A stretch of 64,000 nucleotides of DNA, taken from the NCBI GenBank assembly GCA_027487775.1, contig JAIYCY010000009.1, forward strand, positions 1 to 64,000, written 5' to 3'. The notes beneath the pieces are model-generated. The model made no database searches. It saw only the letters and a list, made by a program, of their open reading frames with translations, and was not told where the DNA came from. Below, in pieces: positions 8,821-19,002 of this stretch (positions are counted from its first letter, which is position 1; each line of letters starts with the position of its first letter). This stretch comes from Planctomycetaceae bacterium (GTDB lineage: Bacteria > Planctomycetota > Phycisphaerae > Tepidisphaerales > Tepidisphaeraceae). The position numbers and the translations under genes are program-made.

Positions 8821-9795
8821 TCAGCTGATCACGAGGTCTTCGAGCGGTTCTTTGTGCAGATAGCGTCTGAGATTGTCGAGAAAGTGATCGAGTTGACGCC
8901 GTCGTTCACCCCGAAATCCGCCGGCCGTGTGAGGCGTGATATGGCATCGTGGCGTGCGCCATAGCGGATGATCCGCTGGCAGTGGTTCGGGTGTTGTCAC
9001 GTCGAGCCATGCAGCACCGAGGCGATCCCGTTCAAGAGCCACCCGTAGCGCCTCCTGATCGACCGTGTCGCCACGCCCAATATTGTAAAACACCGCATCT
9101 GGTCGGAATCGCTCCAAGCGCGACGAGTCAAAGAAACGAATCGTCTCCGGCGAGGCGGGCAGAATATTCACAACATGATCTGCATCGGGCAGATGCTCAT
9201 TCAAAAGGTCAATGGAAAGCGTTGGGACATTCTCATCGCCGCGTACAGATCGTCTGAATGCGAGAACCGAAGCCCCAAATGGAACAAGCAGTTCCGCCAA
9301 CCGACGGGCGATAGATCCGTAGCCGACAAGGAGTACGCGTGATGAACCATTGAGCACCCGGCTGGCCTGCCGGAGTGGGAGATAGTTCCACGATTGATCA
9401 ACAATTTGCGCACGACTTGCCTCTGCAAGTTGTCGTCCCTGTGCGAGCATCATCGCCAGTGCATGTTGTGCACAAGGCTCGGCATAAACGCCTGAAGCAC
9501 TTGTGATTCGCAATCCACGTAAGCGTGCCATCGCGCGAACATCCGAACGATCAAATCTTGTGTATCCCGCGCTGCTCAACCCGACCCATCGAAGCGAATC
9601 GGATTCGATCACGTCATCCACATGCGGCTGCCCGTATGCGATCTCACAATCCGCCAGTTGCGGATCGCGCGCCGACGCGACCAGGTTGGACACTTGTTGA
9701 GTCGCCGGGCGTACGATCCGCATGCCTTGGGCGTGTCGCAAGATCTGGTCGAACTCCGCCTGATCAAATCCATGTCCGATCCAGAGTTTACTCAT
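8821..9795 (-). CDS. D-isomer-specific 2-hydroxyacid dehydrogenase, NAD(P)-dependent
   Basis: 324 residues with the two-domain fold of the family. The nucleotide-binding motif is LLVGYGSIARRLAELL (about residues 156-171). The catalytic Arg lies in NIGRGDTVD, the Glu in TTPEPLP and the His in ITPHTAGG, all in normal order. Such enzymes reduce 2-keto acids or oxidise D-2-hydroxyacids; the substrate is not predictable. Its ATG overlaps the TGA of truD by the four bases ATGA, so it is the last gene of the addB-addA-HAD-truD chain and probably translationally coupled. Confidence 0.9.
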   Translation of the reverse strand: MSKLWIGHGFDQAEFDQILRHAQGMRIVRPATQQVSNLVASARDPQLADCEIAYGQPHVDDVIESDSLRWVGLSSAGYTRFDRSDVRAMARLRGLRITSASGVYAEPCAQHALAMMLAQGRQLAEASRAQIVDQSWNYLPLRQASRVLNGSSRVLLVGYGSIARRLAELLVPFGASVLAFRRSVRGDENVPTLSIDLLNEHLPDADHVVNILPASPETIRFFDSSRLERFRPDAVFYNIGRGDTVDQEALRVALERDRLGAAWLDVTTPEPLPADHPLWRTPRCHITPHTAGGFRGERRRQLDHFLDNLRRYLHKEPLEDLVIS

Positions 9796-11036
9796 GATTC
9801 GACTCCTGTTTCGATGATTGAAGAATCGGAAGTCTTCATGACCTCGGCAAGCAACGTGGTCGCGAACGAGCCGGCGGGCAGCGTGAAGGCGAGCGTGATC
9901 GATGATCCATGTTCATCGACGGCCGCGCTGACGTGCGTGTCGGTCGGCCGCACACGAAGTGTCCGCCGCTCAGCGCGGAGGCGTACGGCGCTTTCCCGAA
10001 ACATCGCCTGATTGAGTCCCATGGAATCGAATACGCCTGATTCGATCGCTCCCGCTTCGCGTTCGGGCAAGTCGAGCCGACTCCCCGGAAGGGGGCCGGT
10101 CGGACTCACCGCAAACGCCTCGCATAACGGCTGCATCGACGGTGCATCGTCGATTCGCGTGACAACCTCCGTGTCGTGATGGATCGCGAGGTCGCCGTCT
10201 AGAAGTGTGTCGATGGTGTCGATTCGTCTTGAGAGAACCTGGTTAAAAAGACTCGACTGCAGCGCACTGAGCCAGATGGAGGTGATCTTGGGCTCGACGC
10301 GTGCAACAACTTCTTCCGGCGACGCGCCGCGCCGCAGGGCATGAATCGCACTCAACTCCGATCGCGCACCACCGGGCCAGAGGCGGTGTGCGGTTTGCAG
10401 ATCGCCTGCGGAGAAGGCTTCGCGCGCGGCTCGGGCATCGGCTGTATCTGTTTCGCTCGGCGTACCCCCGAGCCATTGGTTGAGCAAGTCAGCAGGTCGA
10501 TTGAGCAGGAGACAAAGTCCGAGCAGATGGTTGTCCTGTCGGATACCGAATCGTTGCGGCCCAAAGCCGTTGGGGCAGCCGCGTCGGCTGAGGACATCGA
10601 GGATCGCCCGTGCACGAATCGCGTGCAGAGCGTCGACCTGACGAACTCGGATGGCAAAGCGATTTCCTCGCAGCTCGCCGAGCCGGAGCTTTCGTGCGTG
10701 CCGCTCTGCCCACATCACAGTCACGCCGGGGATTTCGATTCGCTGAAGATCGTCCATTGTAACGTCGCGGATCGAAATCATCTGTCGAGTGAGGGCGTGC
10801 TTATCCTTCAAGCCTGCGTAACCAATATCTCGATCACTAACACGCAGCGACTTGGCAATGCGTCGAACGAGATCGATTGTTGTCAGTCCGACCTTCTGAA
10901 TCTCGGCGATCACGTGTTCGCCTTCGCCAGTTGGGTCGTCGCGGGGGATTTCCTGGACAAAGAAGTCCTCCGGCTGGCTGCGAATGACGCCGCCGATACC
11001 GGGGAGGTCACGGGTGAGCACTGGAAGATCAGGCAT
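9792..11036 (-). CDS. truD: tRNA pseudouridine synthase D (U13)
   Basis: Makes pseudouridine at position 13 of tRNA, notably tRNA-Glu. 414 residues. The TruD signature AGLKDKHA is at 74-81, with catalytic Asp at D78 (equivalent to D80 of E. coli), and the conserved NGFGPQRFG segment follows (about 156-164). The N-terminal part (IRSQPEDFFVQEIP) is also typical. Longer than the E. coli enzyme (349) because of an enlarged insertion domain. Start overlaps the HAD gene by 8 bases and the end overlaps the dehydrogenase by 4. Confidence 0.95.
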   Translation of the reverse strand: MPDLPVLTRDLPGIGGVIRSQPEDFFVQEIPRDDPTGEGEHVIAEIQKVGLTTIDLVRRIAKSLRVSDRDIGYAGLKDKHALTRQMISIRDVTMDDLQRIEIPGVTVMWAERHARKLRLGELRGNRFAIRVRQVDALHAIRARAILDVLSRRGCPNGFGPQRFGIRQDNHLLGLCLLLNRPADLLNQWLGGTPSETDTADARAAREAFSAGDLQTAHRLWPGGARSELSAIHALRRGASPEEVVARVEPKITSIWLSALQSSLFNQVLSRRIDTIDTLLDGDLAIHHDTEVVTRIDDAPSMQPLCEAFAVSPTGPLPGSRLDLPEREAGAIESGVFDSMGLNQAMFRESAVRLRAERRTLRVRPTDTHVSAAVDEHGSSITLAFTLPAGSFATTLLAEVMKTSDSSIIETGVES

Positions 11037-11844
11037 GACGGATCAGTGTGGGGAAAAATCGCTCGATCGTCCATCCAACGGCCCCCTCGTCATTGGAAGG
11101 CGCAACGAATCGTGCAGCAGCCCGTGCATCCGGCGAACCGTTCGCGACTGCAACTCCGATCCCCGCGCGCGCGAGCATCTCGACATCGTTGTCGTTGTCT
11201 CCCATGCACAACACGTCCGCCGGATCAACATCGAATCGAGGCAGCAACTTCTGTATCGCAGGCCACTTGCCGGATTGCGGATGTGTCAGCTGCAGCAGGT
11301 CAGCATCGGTGGAGACGATTTGAAACGCGCTTGGACATCGATTGGTGATGAGTTGCCGAAGCGCGGGCAATTGCGAGGCTTCGACATGAATCATCAATTT
11401 TGTGGCTGGCTCGCGTGTGATCTGGTCGATGGGCGCGACGCAATCCGGCCCGAACTCGAGACTGGTGGCGGTGGTGAATCGCGATTCGACTCGATCGGTA
11501 TGCAGGGTGTCGAGGCGCTCGATGGAAATGATGCAGGCCGGAAATGCGTCTCGGGCAATTCCAATTGCCTGTCGCATGAGCTCTGGACCGATCGGATGAT
11601 GCTCAATGACGTGTCCCGAGGTGAAATCAAAAATCAGAGCGCCGTTGTAATGAATGCTGGGGGTTCTGAGTCCGAGCGACTGATAGATTGCGCGGGTCGA
11701 ACGAGGCGGACGCGCGGTGACGATGAGCACAGGTATACGCTGCGCAATCCGTCGAATTCGCGCGGCGTCGTCTTGATCGAGTCGTCGATCGCTTCGAAGC
11801 ACTGTGCCATCAAGATCGATCGCGAGCAGTCGCGGTTCAGACAT
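11029..11844 (-). CDS. HAD-superfamily hydrolase, Cof type
   Basis: 271 residues. Motif I is LLAIDLDGTVLRSD (D10 nucleophile, D12), motif II lies in VLIVTARP, and motif IV is CMGDNDNDVEMLARAG. The layout, with a large cap between motifs II and III, is that of Cof/YidA-type sugar- or flavin-phosphate phosphatases. Physiological substrate unknown. The gene sits inside a chain of overlapping genes: 8 bases shared with addA upstream and 8 with truD downstream. Known Cof proteins have no repair role, so the position probably reflects co-expression only. Confidence 0.92.
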   Translation of the reverse strand: MSEPRLLAIDLDGTVLRSDRRLDQDDAARIRRIAQRIPVLIVTARPPRSTRAIYQSLGLRTPSIHYNGALIFDFTSGHVIEHHPIGPELMRQAIGIARDAFPACIISIERLDTLHTDRVESRFTTATSLEFGPDCVAPIDQITREPATKLMIHVEASQLPALRQLITNRCPSAFQIVSTDADLLQLTHPQSGKWPAIQKLLPRFDVDPADVLCMGDNDNDVEMLARAGIGVAVANGSPDARAAARFVAPSNDEGAVGWTIERFFPTLIRHA

Positions 11845-14800
11845 CGGTTACCACCCTGCGAGGCGTCAGGAAGATCAAATGAGTTGACACCGGCCGAGCG
11901 ATCCATCGTGAGACGGCCTCGGCGTAGGCGCGAATCTGGGGCGCGTAAAAGGATGCGCGTTCTGCCGTTGCTTCGGCGGAGATGCGGTCGGTCTTGTAAT
12001 CGATCACGTGCACACCATCGGCGGTGACGATCATGGCGTCAATTCTTCCGCGTCTCAGGACCTGATCCAGCGGATCTGAGGTCGCGCATTCTTCAGGTGC
12101 GACGGCGGCGTAGATGGGTACCTCGCGGTGAAGTTCTGCACCGGGCTTAAGTGCGAGCTGGTGAAGATCGAGCGACCCAAGCCATAGCAGGGCATCGACA
12201 TCCACCGCTGATCGGAGCGCGGGATCAAGCCATCGTCGCTCGATGATTCGATCGATTTCGGAGGCGATGTGGGTTTCGGAGAGCAGTGCATCAGGACGAA
12301 TGAACTGGAGAACGGTATGGGTTGCCGATCCACGATCAAGCGCGGAGACGTGATCGCGAGAGAGGACGAGTCGTGGCCGGGCGAGTCGGTCGTCGATGAT
12401 GTTGGCGGGGAGCGACTCAGCGGCCTTGAGCGATGTGACGCTTCGCGCGCTGTCGATCCTGGTCAGCGGAAGATCAGGATAGGTCCAGTGGATCGACTCG
12501 ATTGCGCGATCGATAAGTGCCAGGTCGGAATCGCTGCGGTGGCCGGTGGTGCGAGATGAAAACTTGATGTCACCAAGAAGCTCGGCGACATGCGTGGGAC
12601 TCCATGATTGAAAATGGATTGTGCCGGGTGATTGTGTGTGGGCGATAGCGTCGACAGCAAGCAAGAGCGAGACAAGCTTGCTTTCCTGCAGGACCGTATC
12701 GGCTTGCAGAGGGCCTTCATGGCTTGCCCACTGTGCGATCAGCGAATCACGATCGACGGGCTTGCCGGTGGCGATGAGCTCGACATGTTCGCGGGCGCGC
12801 GTGAGTGCGACATAAAAGATGCGAAGTTCTTCCGCGATCGCGGCGCGCTTGAGGCTCTGCTTGAGTTCGATCGTGGCGGGAGAAGGAAACACGACGTGCC
12901 GCGATGCGTCGTACGCCTTGATGCCAAAGCCGACATTTCGATCGATCAGAACTGGGTCACGCAGCGAACTCTCGTTGTACTTCTTTCCAAGCAACGGGAG
13001 AAAGACGATAGGGAACTCCAGGCCCTTGGCCCGGTGCACGGTCATGACCCGTACGCAGTCGCGAGGACCACCTGCCTGAGGGGGTGTTGGAAGCTCGGCA
13101 TCTTCTTGGAGATCTTTCAGGAATGCGGCAAATCGACTGATGCCCTGACGCTCAAAGCTCGTAAAGGACCTGGCAAGATCGACCAACTGCTGGATATTGG
13201 CAAGTCTCTGCTCGCCGTCGATGAGTCCGGCATTGAAGGCTACGAATCCGGTCTCATCAAGGATGGACTGGATGGCCAGATCGACCGGCAGCAGCCGAAA
13301 CAGTTCGCGCCAGCGTCGGATCGGACTGAGAACATGAGTTCGGATGCGATCTGCCAGAGACGAATCCCCGCGTGCTGCCTGGTGAAGCGCCTCGCCGAAT
13401 GGAAGATGTTTGAACTGTTCACGCACCTCGACCATGAATTGTTCCGGATGATCGATGCGGAGGAACGGCGAACGGATCAAGGCTGCAAGCGGAATGTCGC
13501 GATGCGAGTTATCGAGAACATCGATCAGGCTACAGATGTCAAGAACTTCGATCGCATTGAAGAAGCCGCTCGGATCGTCAGCATGGACCGGGATTCCGCA
13601 TCTACGAAGAACGCCCGCGATTTCGCTTGATCGCTGTCGCGCGGTTCGCACGAGAATCGCGATGTCAGAGTAGCGCAATGGACGGGTGCGCTTTTCCTGC
13701 GGATCAAAGATCGTTCGAGGTGGTTCGTCCTGAAGACCCATCATGTGCGCGATTCGGACGGCAATGAGTTGCGCCTCACGTTCGGCGATTTCAAGATCCT
13801 TCAGATCATCGTCAGCGGGTGCTGTGTCATCTTCGACCTCGTGATCGGAATCGCTCTCAGCATCAGAAATGTAGTGGAATAGGATCGGTCGACCCGTGAA
13901 GCCGCTCGGCGACTCGGGAGCGTCGGCCCCGCGGGAGAGTGCGTGGCCCTTCGCGTAATCGATATCGCATGTGTCGGCAGACATCAGGCGCTCGCAGATG
14001 GTGTTGATGCCATTGAGCAGCGCGGGTCGGGACCTGAAGTTCTCGTTGAGTTCGATCAAGCCGCCTCGCTCGGCAGGCATGGCTGAGAGAACCTTGGATC
14101 GCCTTACGAATCCGCTGGGATCGGCCATGCGGAAGGCATAAATGCTTTGCTTGACATCGCCCACCGCAAAGAGGTTGCTGACGATCGAAGGATCCAACTC
14201 CGCCTGGGCATCCGTGCTAATCAGCCTCAACATGGCTTCTTGAAGCGGATTGATGTCCTGGCACTCGTCGACGAGGACGTGCGCGAACCGCGTATGGAGC
14301 GACTTTGCGATATCGGATGGGACCGGCCGATCGGTCGAAGTTCGGTCGCGAAGCAGGCCGAGAACAGCGTGAGCGACATCGTCAAAATCGAGCCCGTTCT
14401 GACGTGACTTGAGATCCATGAACCGTGCTCGATAGGCGCGAAGCAGGTACGCAAACGCCTCCAATCGCCGGGCCGTCTCGAGCTGAACTTCGGGCGTCAT
14501 CACCGCGAGCAGCTTGATGGAGCCATTGAGCTGTGAATCGGGTTTGATCTTGTTGCGAACCGCATCGACTGCCTTCTTAAACGGTTCCCATTCAGGCGGA
14601 CTTTTGGACTTATGCGGGGGATTAAATCGCCCCGGGCGATCATCGCTGCCCACCAATCGAACGGCCGCATTGATGGAATGGCTTCGCAGCGCGTCGGCCA
14701 GTTGCCTGAGCCATGCCACGTAGCTCCTGACATAGGCGATCTGTTTGTCGAGTTCGCCTGGCCAGGTTTGATGTAGCACCTTGATCAGTCGCGCATGAAG

Positions 14801-15472
14801 CGAATCGACCCTCTCAGAAAGTGATGTAACAAGGGATTGAAGTGATGATCGAACGGTGTCGGGGTCCACGGCTCGCTTGAGCGCGTTGTCGATCCATCGG
14901 TCAGGATCAACGACGCTTGAAAGCATCGCACCAGCAGACTGAAGGGCGGCGATGAGCGAATCCTCTCGCCGGCTGAACGTGATGCGAAGCAACTGTTCGA
15001 CGGCGTCGCGTTGTTCGGAGTCGTAGGCGGCCCGAACGACGTCACGCGCTGCGATGCTCTTGAGAAGGGTCGATTCCTTCGGATCGAGGATGCGGAAATC
15101 CGCATCGATTCCCGCACGCACGAAATGCTCGCGAAGCAACGTCTGATTGAAGGCGTCGAGCGTGCAGATCGTAGCGCGGTCGATGAGTCGGAGTTGTCGT
15201 GCGAGTCGAGTGTCTGTGGGATTGGCATCCGAGACCTCGCGAAGTCGACGCGCGATTCGCTCGCGCATCTCGGCGGCTGCGGATCGTGTAAACGTGACGA
15301 CAAGAAGCTGATCGATGTCGCATCGATCTTCGGCATGACAGACTAGATGCACACACCGATCGGCGAGCACGCTGGTCTTGCCGCTTCCGGCAGCCGCGCT
15401 CACGAGCAAGGCACGGCGGCCGCTCGTGATGGCCTCCCGCTGCGCTTGGGTCCATCGGGTCAAATCACTCAT
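11837..15472 (-). CDS. addA: AddA helicase-nuclease subunit
   Basis: 1211-residue UvrD-type (superfamily 1A) helicase with a C-terminal RecB-family nuclease. Walker A is AAAGSGKT at 26-33, the DEXX box is VDECQDINPLQ, motif III/IV is VGDVKQSIYAFR and motif V/VI is RVMTVHRAKGLEFP. The nuclease motif GVHVIDYKTD lies near residue 1150. With AddB it resects double-strand ends and loads RecA in organisms that lack RecBCD. addB is immediately upstream with an ATGA overlap, the normal order. The 8-base overlap with the HAD gene continues the operon. Confidence 0.95.
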   Translation of the reverse strand: MSDLTRWTQAQREAITSGRRALLVSAAAGSGKTSVLADRCVHLVCHAEDRCDIDQLLVVTFTRSAAAEMRERIARRLREVSDANPTDTRLARQLRLIDRATICTLDAFNQTLLREHFVRAGIDADFRILDPKESTLLKSIAARDVVRAAYDSEQRDAVEQLLRITFSRREDSLIAALQSAGAMLSSVVDPDRWIDNALKRAVDPDTVRSSLQSLVTSLSERVDSLHARLIKVLHQTWPGELDKQIAYVRSYVAWLRQLADALRSHSINAAVRLVGSDDRPGRFNPPHKSKSPPEWEPFKKAVDAVRNKIKPDSQLNGSIKLLAVMTPEVQLETARRLEAFAYLLRAYRARFMDLKSRQNGLDFDDVAHAVLGLLRDRTSTDRPVPSDIAKSLHTRFAHVLVDECQDINPLQEAMLRLISTDAQAELDPSIVSNLFAVGDVKQSIYAFRMADPSGFVRRSKVLSAMPAERGGLIELNENFRSRPALLNGINTICERLMSADTCDIDYAKGHALSRGADAPESPSGFTGRPILFHYISDAESDSDHEVEDDTAPADDDLKDLEIAEREAQLIAVRIAHMMGLQDEPPRTIFDPQEKRTRPLRYSDIAILVRTARQRSSEIAGVLRRCGIPVHADDPSGFFNAIEVLDICSLIDVLDNSHRDIPLAALIRSPFLRIDHPEQFMVEVREQFKHLPFGEALHQAARGDSSLADRIRTHVLSPIRRWRELFRLLPVDLAIQSILDETGFVAFNAGLIDGEQRLANIQQLVDLARSFTSFERQGISRFAAFLKDLQEDAELPTPPQAGGPRDCVRVMTVHRAKGLEFPIVFLPLLGKKYNESSLRDPVLIDRNVGFGIKAYDASRHVVFPSPATIELKQSLKRAAIAEELRIFYVALTRAREHVELIATGKPVDRDSLIAQWASHEGPLQADTVLQESKLVSLLLAVDAIAHTQSPGTIHFQSWSPTHVAELLGDIKFSSRTTGHRSDSDLALIDRAIESIHWTYPDLPLTRIDSARSVTSLKAAESLPANIIDDRLARPRLVLSRDHVSALDRGSATHTVLQFIRPDALLSETHIASEIDRIIERRWLDPALRSAVDVDALLWLGSLDLHQLALKPGAELHREVPIYAAVAPEECATSDPLDQVLRRGRIDAMIVTADGVHVIDYKTDRISAEATAERASFYAPQIRAYAEAVSRWIARPVSTHLIFLTPRRVVTDV

Positions 15473-18400
15473 TTCTCGATCTCCCGCGCCGGAGGATTCA
15501 ATTCATCGAGCATGCGCTTGATCGCGAGTTCTCCGCTCAACGGCTCTACGTTCCGGTAGCGGTTGATCAATGGATCAAATCGACAGACCGGTCGAAAAGG
15601 ACAATGCTGGCAGGGCGTATAGGTTCCACGGCGATAGGGCGATACTGCGATATCGCCCGCAAAGATCCGATCCGCGAGTGTCGAAATCGTTTGGCGCGCA
15701 AAATCGAGGAGTTGATCGAGTAGATGCGCCGCAACGACATCTTGTTTGATGTGTGATCCATCCTTCGGGATCCCACCGGTGATCCACTGGGTCGTCTGAC
15801 TCGAGTTGATCAAATCGAGATAGGCCGCGTCGACGATCCCGCGGGGGCGCAACTCTGTGTTCGACCAATATTCGTCCGACTCGACTGTCGGGACGTCATT
15901 CGGGTTTGCTTCGCTGAGCAGTTTGCGTGATATGCCGACATAAAGTGCCGCCACCATGGAGACGGGGTGCCCGAACAACTGCTGGCCCTTCTCACGCATG
16001 ATCAGCAGGTATGTGAGGAGTTGCAGACCGGTACCAAGAATAACTTCGTCGGGCTTAAACTTCCGAGGCGTACTCTTGTAATCGACCACCGTTGCATAAT
16101 GAGCGCCTTGTGATGACAGCATGTCGACGCGATCGATCTGTCCGCTCAGGGCAACGCGACGGCCCGCCGGTGTGATGAGGTGCAGCGGCCCGAGGTCGCC
16201 TTCTTCGCGGCCGAATGACAACTCGACGTGAACTGGTGCAAACTGTCCCGCCGCCAGAAATCGCTGCTGCCGGTTCAGCACATCAGTCACATCTTCAACG
16301 ATCATGCGCTCGACATAGGCACGTCGCCCGGGCGAGAGATGGATGTGTCGGTCGATGTCGCGGTGGAAGTCGCTCGTTGCGCTCTGAAGCAGCGCATCGA
16401 TCGGAACTTCCTGCAACCTTCGACGCGCGTCGATCGCCTTACTGACAACACTCTCCATCGCGCGGTGGTAAATCGTACCGAGCATCATCGGCGAGAGTTC
16501 GGCGTTGTGTTGCTCGCGAAGACGAAGGGTGTAACTTGAAAAGTGTTTGAACGGGCAGGCTGCAAAAGATTCCAGCCGGCTCACGCTGCCCCGCAACTCC
16601 TCGCCGACGATGGTCGAAAGATCCTTTGAGAGGCTGGCTTGGTTCGCGTAGCTGCGAATATTGGCGATTCGATCGACCCAGGGGCGCCAGTCCGGACGTC
16701 GATCCAGCTCGAAGAGAAACTTCTCCGTCACGTTGCTGGGGGACGTTGATCGATCTGAAAGAACATGCTGAACGATTTGGTTGACATGTCCGACGGATTC
16801 AGGTTGAGAGGGATCAACTTCGATGGATGTGAGATTCGGCACGCATCGCAAGACTGTGCGAAGGAATGATGAAACAGGCAGGGGTTTGCCATCGGCATCG
16901 GAGGTGTGTCGTGTCAGGATGAGCCGTTGGTCCGGCATGGAACTTGCGGCCGCGAAGAGGGAAAGCTCATCCATCAAACGTTGCCGATTATCGGGCGCGA
17001 TATCCCATGAACGATCGGCCAGGGCACGGCGCTCATCATCGCGAAGAACGGTTTGCGACTCATGTCGAACGGGCAACAGTCCATCAGACATGCCCAGTAT
17101 TACGACAGCTCGCACATGTCCGAGTCGTGTTCGATCGAAGCTTCCGACGATCATCTGATCTAACGTAGGTGGGGCGATCGCGAGACTGAATCCGGAAAGT
17201 CCGCTGCGAAGCAAATCCGCAAACGCGCGTGCGTCGAGCGGCGTCTCTCCCAATACATCGACGAATTGATCAAGTGACTCGATCAGATCAGTCCAGACCT
17301 GGCGGTGAATCGCGCTGGCCTCGCCTTCGGCCTGGCGAATCCACTCGGATAATCGCTGTCGCACGCCGAGAGTGATGATGACATCATGCAACATCCTGAC
17401 CTGGTCTGCGACTGATTTGGGACTCTTCTGTTCAAGCAGAGGCGAGATGTGCCGAATGAGGTCGCGTCTAACCCGATTGATGCGATCAATATCGATGTAA
17501 CGCGTGGCTCGCTCGGCTTCGGTCATATCCTCGCCGAGAGGTGGGGCCTCGATCGACCAGGCGCGTTCGTCCAGCCAGTCGCGACCATCTAAATCGTGGG
17601 CGCTGACGTATTCTTCAAGTGCATCGATCGCGTCATCGTCTGTTTCAACGAGTCCGGACTTGAGCAGGGCGAGCAGTTCACTTCCATCCAATTCGCCAGC
17701 CCGGAGTCGGAGCAGGGCATAGACGACCTGAACCACCGGATGATGCGATGCAGGGCGTACGCGATCGACGAAGTGGGGAATGCCGTGCAGCTGGAAGGAT
17801 CGCTCGATCACGTGTGCGTACGGCTCGAGCGAGCGGGCGAGGATGGCGATTTCGCGAAATCGAAGACCCGATCGAGCAAGATCGCGGACACGACGAGCGG
17901 CTGCGTCGACCTCGTCATGAATCGTCGGTGCTTCGATGAATTCAACGCCGGGATCGGTTGAGTTAGCCGTGATCGACGAAGGGCTTGTCGATTGCGACAG
18001 CGATTCGCCGATCGGTGAAAGAAGATGCCTGCGAATTGCATCGATTCCCGGTGCGACGCCAATCGCGTCGCTTTCGCAGATGTCCGGAGGGTCGATCGAA
18101 AGACCGCTTTCAAGGGCTGCGCGACCCAAGCGGCGATACGTTAAGAGGAGTCGACGGATGGGATCATCATCGACGGGAAATCGATCGAGCAGCATGCTAG
18201 CGCGACGGTTGCTCGGAATGGCCAGGCTCACGCGAGTGTCCGACGTCCACCGAGCAGCGGCAGCGATCAATCGGCATTCGTTTGGGCGAAAGCTGTCAAA
18301 TCCATCGACAAAAAGATGCGCGTCTTTCAGCAGCGGACTGTGTGTCATCGATTCGATGACTTTCGCCTCACGCCGGGCAGGATCGAGTCGCGCGCTTCCG

Positions 18401-18924
18401 AGCATTTCCTGATAGAGAGGCCAGAGCAGTCGAAGATCACGCATCTTTCGCACGAGGCCAGAGGACGGATCGCTCGCCTCCAAATCCGCAATCAAAAAAT
18501 CCAGATCGTCGACGCTCTTTCCGCTCTGTTCGAATTCTTCGAACATCTCGTCGATGACTGCGGGCAGTCCCGGTCGATCGGCAACGGACCGGAAATGTTG
18601 CAATTGGGACGCGTGCTCAATGAGAAGCCTGGCGATCAGAAGTCGGCGTCCCATAGGCGTGACTTCGGGAATGCCGCTGCCTCCGCCGCTGTCGAGAATG
18701 GCACGACCGAACCCTCGAAAGCTCACAACGCGTAGTCGTGCAAACACCCGGCCCATGCGACCGCAGGCGATTCGCCGTTCGTATAACAAAGTCGCCTGGT
18801 CCGGCACGAGCAGGAATACTGCGGACCCGAGCAGGCTCGAATCCAGAAGCGACTCAACGCGATCAAGGACGTGTCGCGTCTTGCCTCCCCCGTGTCGACC
18901 GATGATGAATCTGAAATGTCCCAC
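15469..18924 (-). CDS. addB: AddB helicase-like nuclease subunit
   Basis: 1151-residue partner of AddA. The N-terminal Walker A reads GRHGGGKT (residues 9-16). The C-terminal nuclease holds VVDYKSTPRKFKPDE and LQLLTYLLIM. Four cysteines that in AddB bind a 4Fe-4S cluster are visible: one before the nuclease (AACPFKHFSSY) and three after it (PCQHCPFRPVC). This fits complete AddB rather than the inactive RexB type. First gene of the chain; its start lies 78 bases from the divergent RNase HII-like gene, so the two probably share an intergenic control region. Confidence 0.93.
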   Translation of the reverse strand: MGHFRFIIGRHGGGKTRHVLDRVESLLDSSLLGSAVFLLVPDQATLLYERRIACGRMGRVFARLRVVSFRGFGRAILDSGGGSGIPEVTPMGRRLLIARLLIEHASQLQHFRSVADRPGLPAVIDEMFEEFEQSGKSVDDLDFLIADLEASDPSSGLVRKMRDLRLLWPLYQEMLGSARLDPARREAKVIESMTHSPLLKDAHLFVDGFDSFRPNECRLIAAAARWTSDTRVSLAIPSNRRASMLLDRFPVDDDPIRRLLLTYRRLGRAALESGLSIDPPDICESDAIGVAPGIDAIRRHLLSPIGESLSQSTSPSSITANSTDPGVEFIEAPTIHDEVDAAARRVRDLARSGLRFREIAILARSLEPYAHVIERSFQLHGIPHFVDRVRPASHHPVVQVVYALLRLRAGELDGSELLALLKSGLVETDDDAIDALEEYVSAHDLDGRDWLDERAWSIEAPPLGEDMTEAERATRYIDIDRINRVRRDLIRHISPLLEQKSPKSVADQVRMLHDVIITLGVRQRLSEWIRQAEGEASAIHRQVWTDLIESLDQFVDVLGETPLDARAFADLLRSGLSGFSLAIAPPTLDQMIVGSFDRTRLGHVRAVVILGMSDGLLPVRHESQTVLRDDERRALADRSWDIAPDNRQRLMDELSLFAAASSMPDQRLILTRHTSDADGKPLPVSSFLRTVLRCVPNLTSIEVDPSQPESVGHVNQIVQHVLSDRSTSPSNVTEKFLFELDRRPDWRPWVDRIANIRSYANQASLSKDLSTIVGEELRGSVSRLESFAACPFKHFSSYTLRLREQHNAELSPMMLGTIYHRAMESVVSKAIDARRRLQEVPIDALLQSATSDFHRDIDRHIHLSPGRRAYVERMIVEDVTDVLNRQQRFLAAGQFAPVHVELSFGREEGDLGPLHLITPAGRRVALSGQIDRVDMLSSQGAHYATVVDYKSTPRKFKPDEVILGTGLQLLTYLLIMREKGQQLFGHPVSMVAALYVGISRKLLSEANPNDVPTVESDEYWSNTELRPRGIVDAAYLDLINSSQTTQWITGGIPKDGSHIKQDVVAAHLLDQLLDFARQTISTLADRIFAGDIAVSPYRRGTYTPCQHCPFRPVCRFDPLINRYRNVEPLSGELAIKRMLDELNPPAREIEK

Positions 18925-19002
18925 CGGCGGAGGATGTTACCCGATCAGCCTCGCGAAGGCATGCCAGCGAAACGCATTGCGTCATGTAGAATCGGTAAGA
19001 CC

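Noticed and set aside
12632..13630. 332-residue plus-strand frame inside addA
   Set aside because: Antisense to the conserved helicase core; no domain recognised.
18871..19002. N-terminal extension of the RNase HII-like gene
   Set aside because: Runs antisense through the addB start and precedes the conserved MIIAGIDEAG start.
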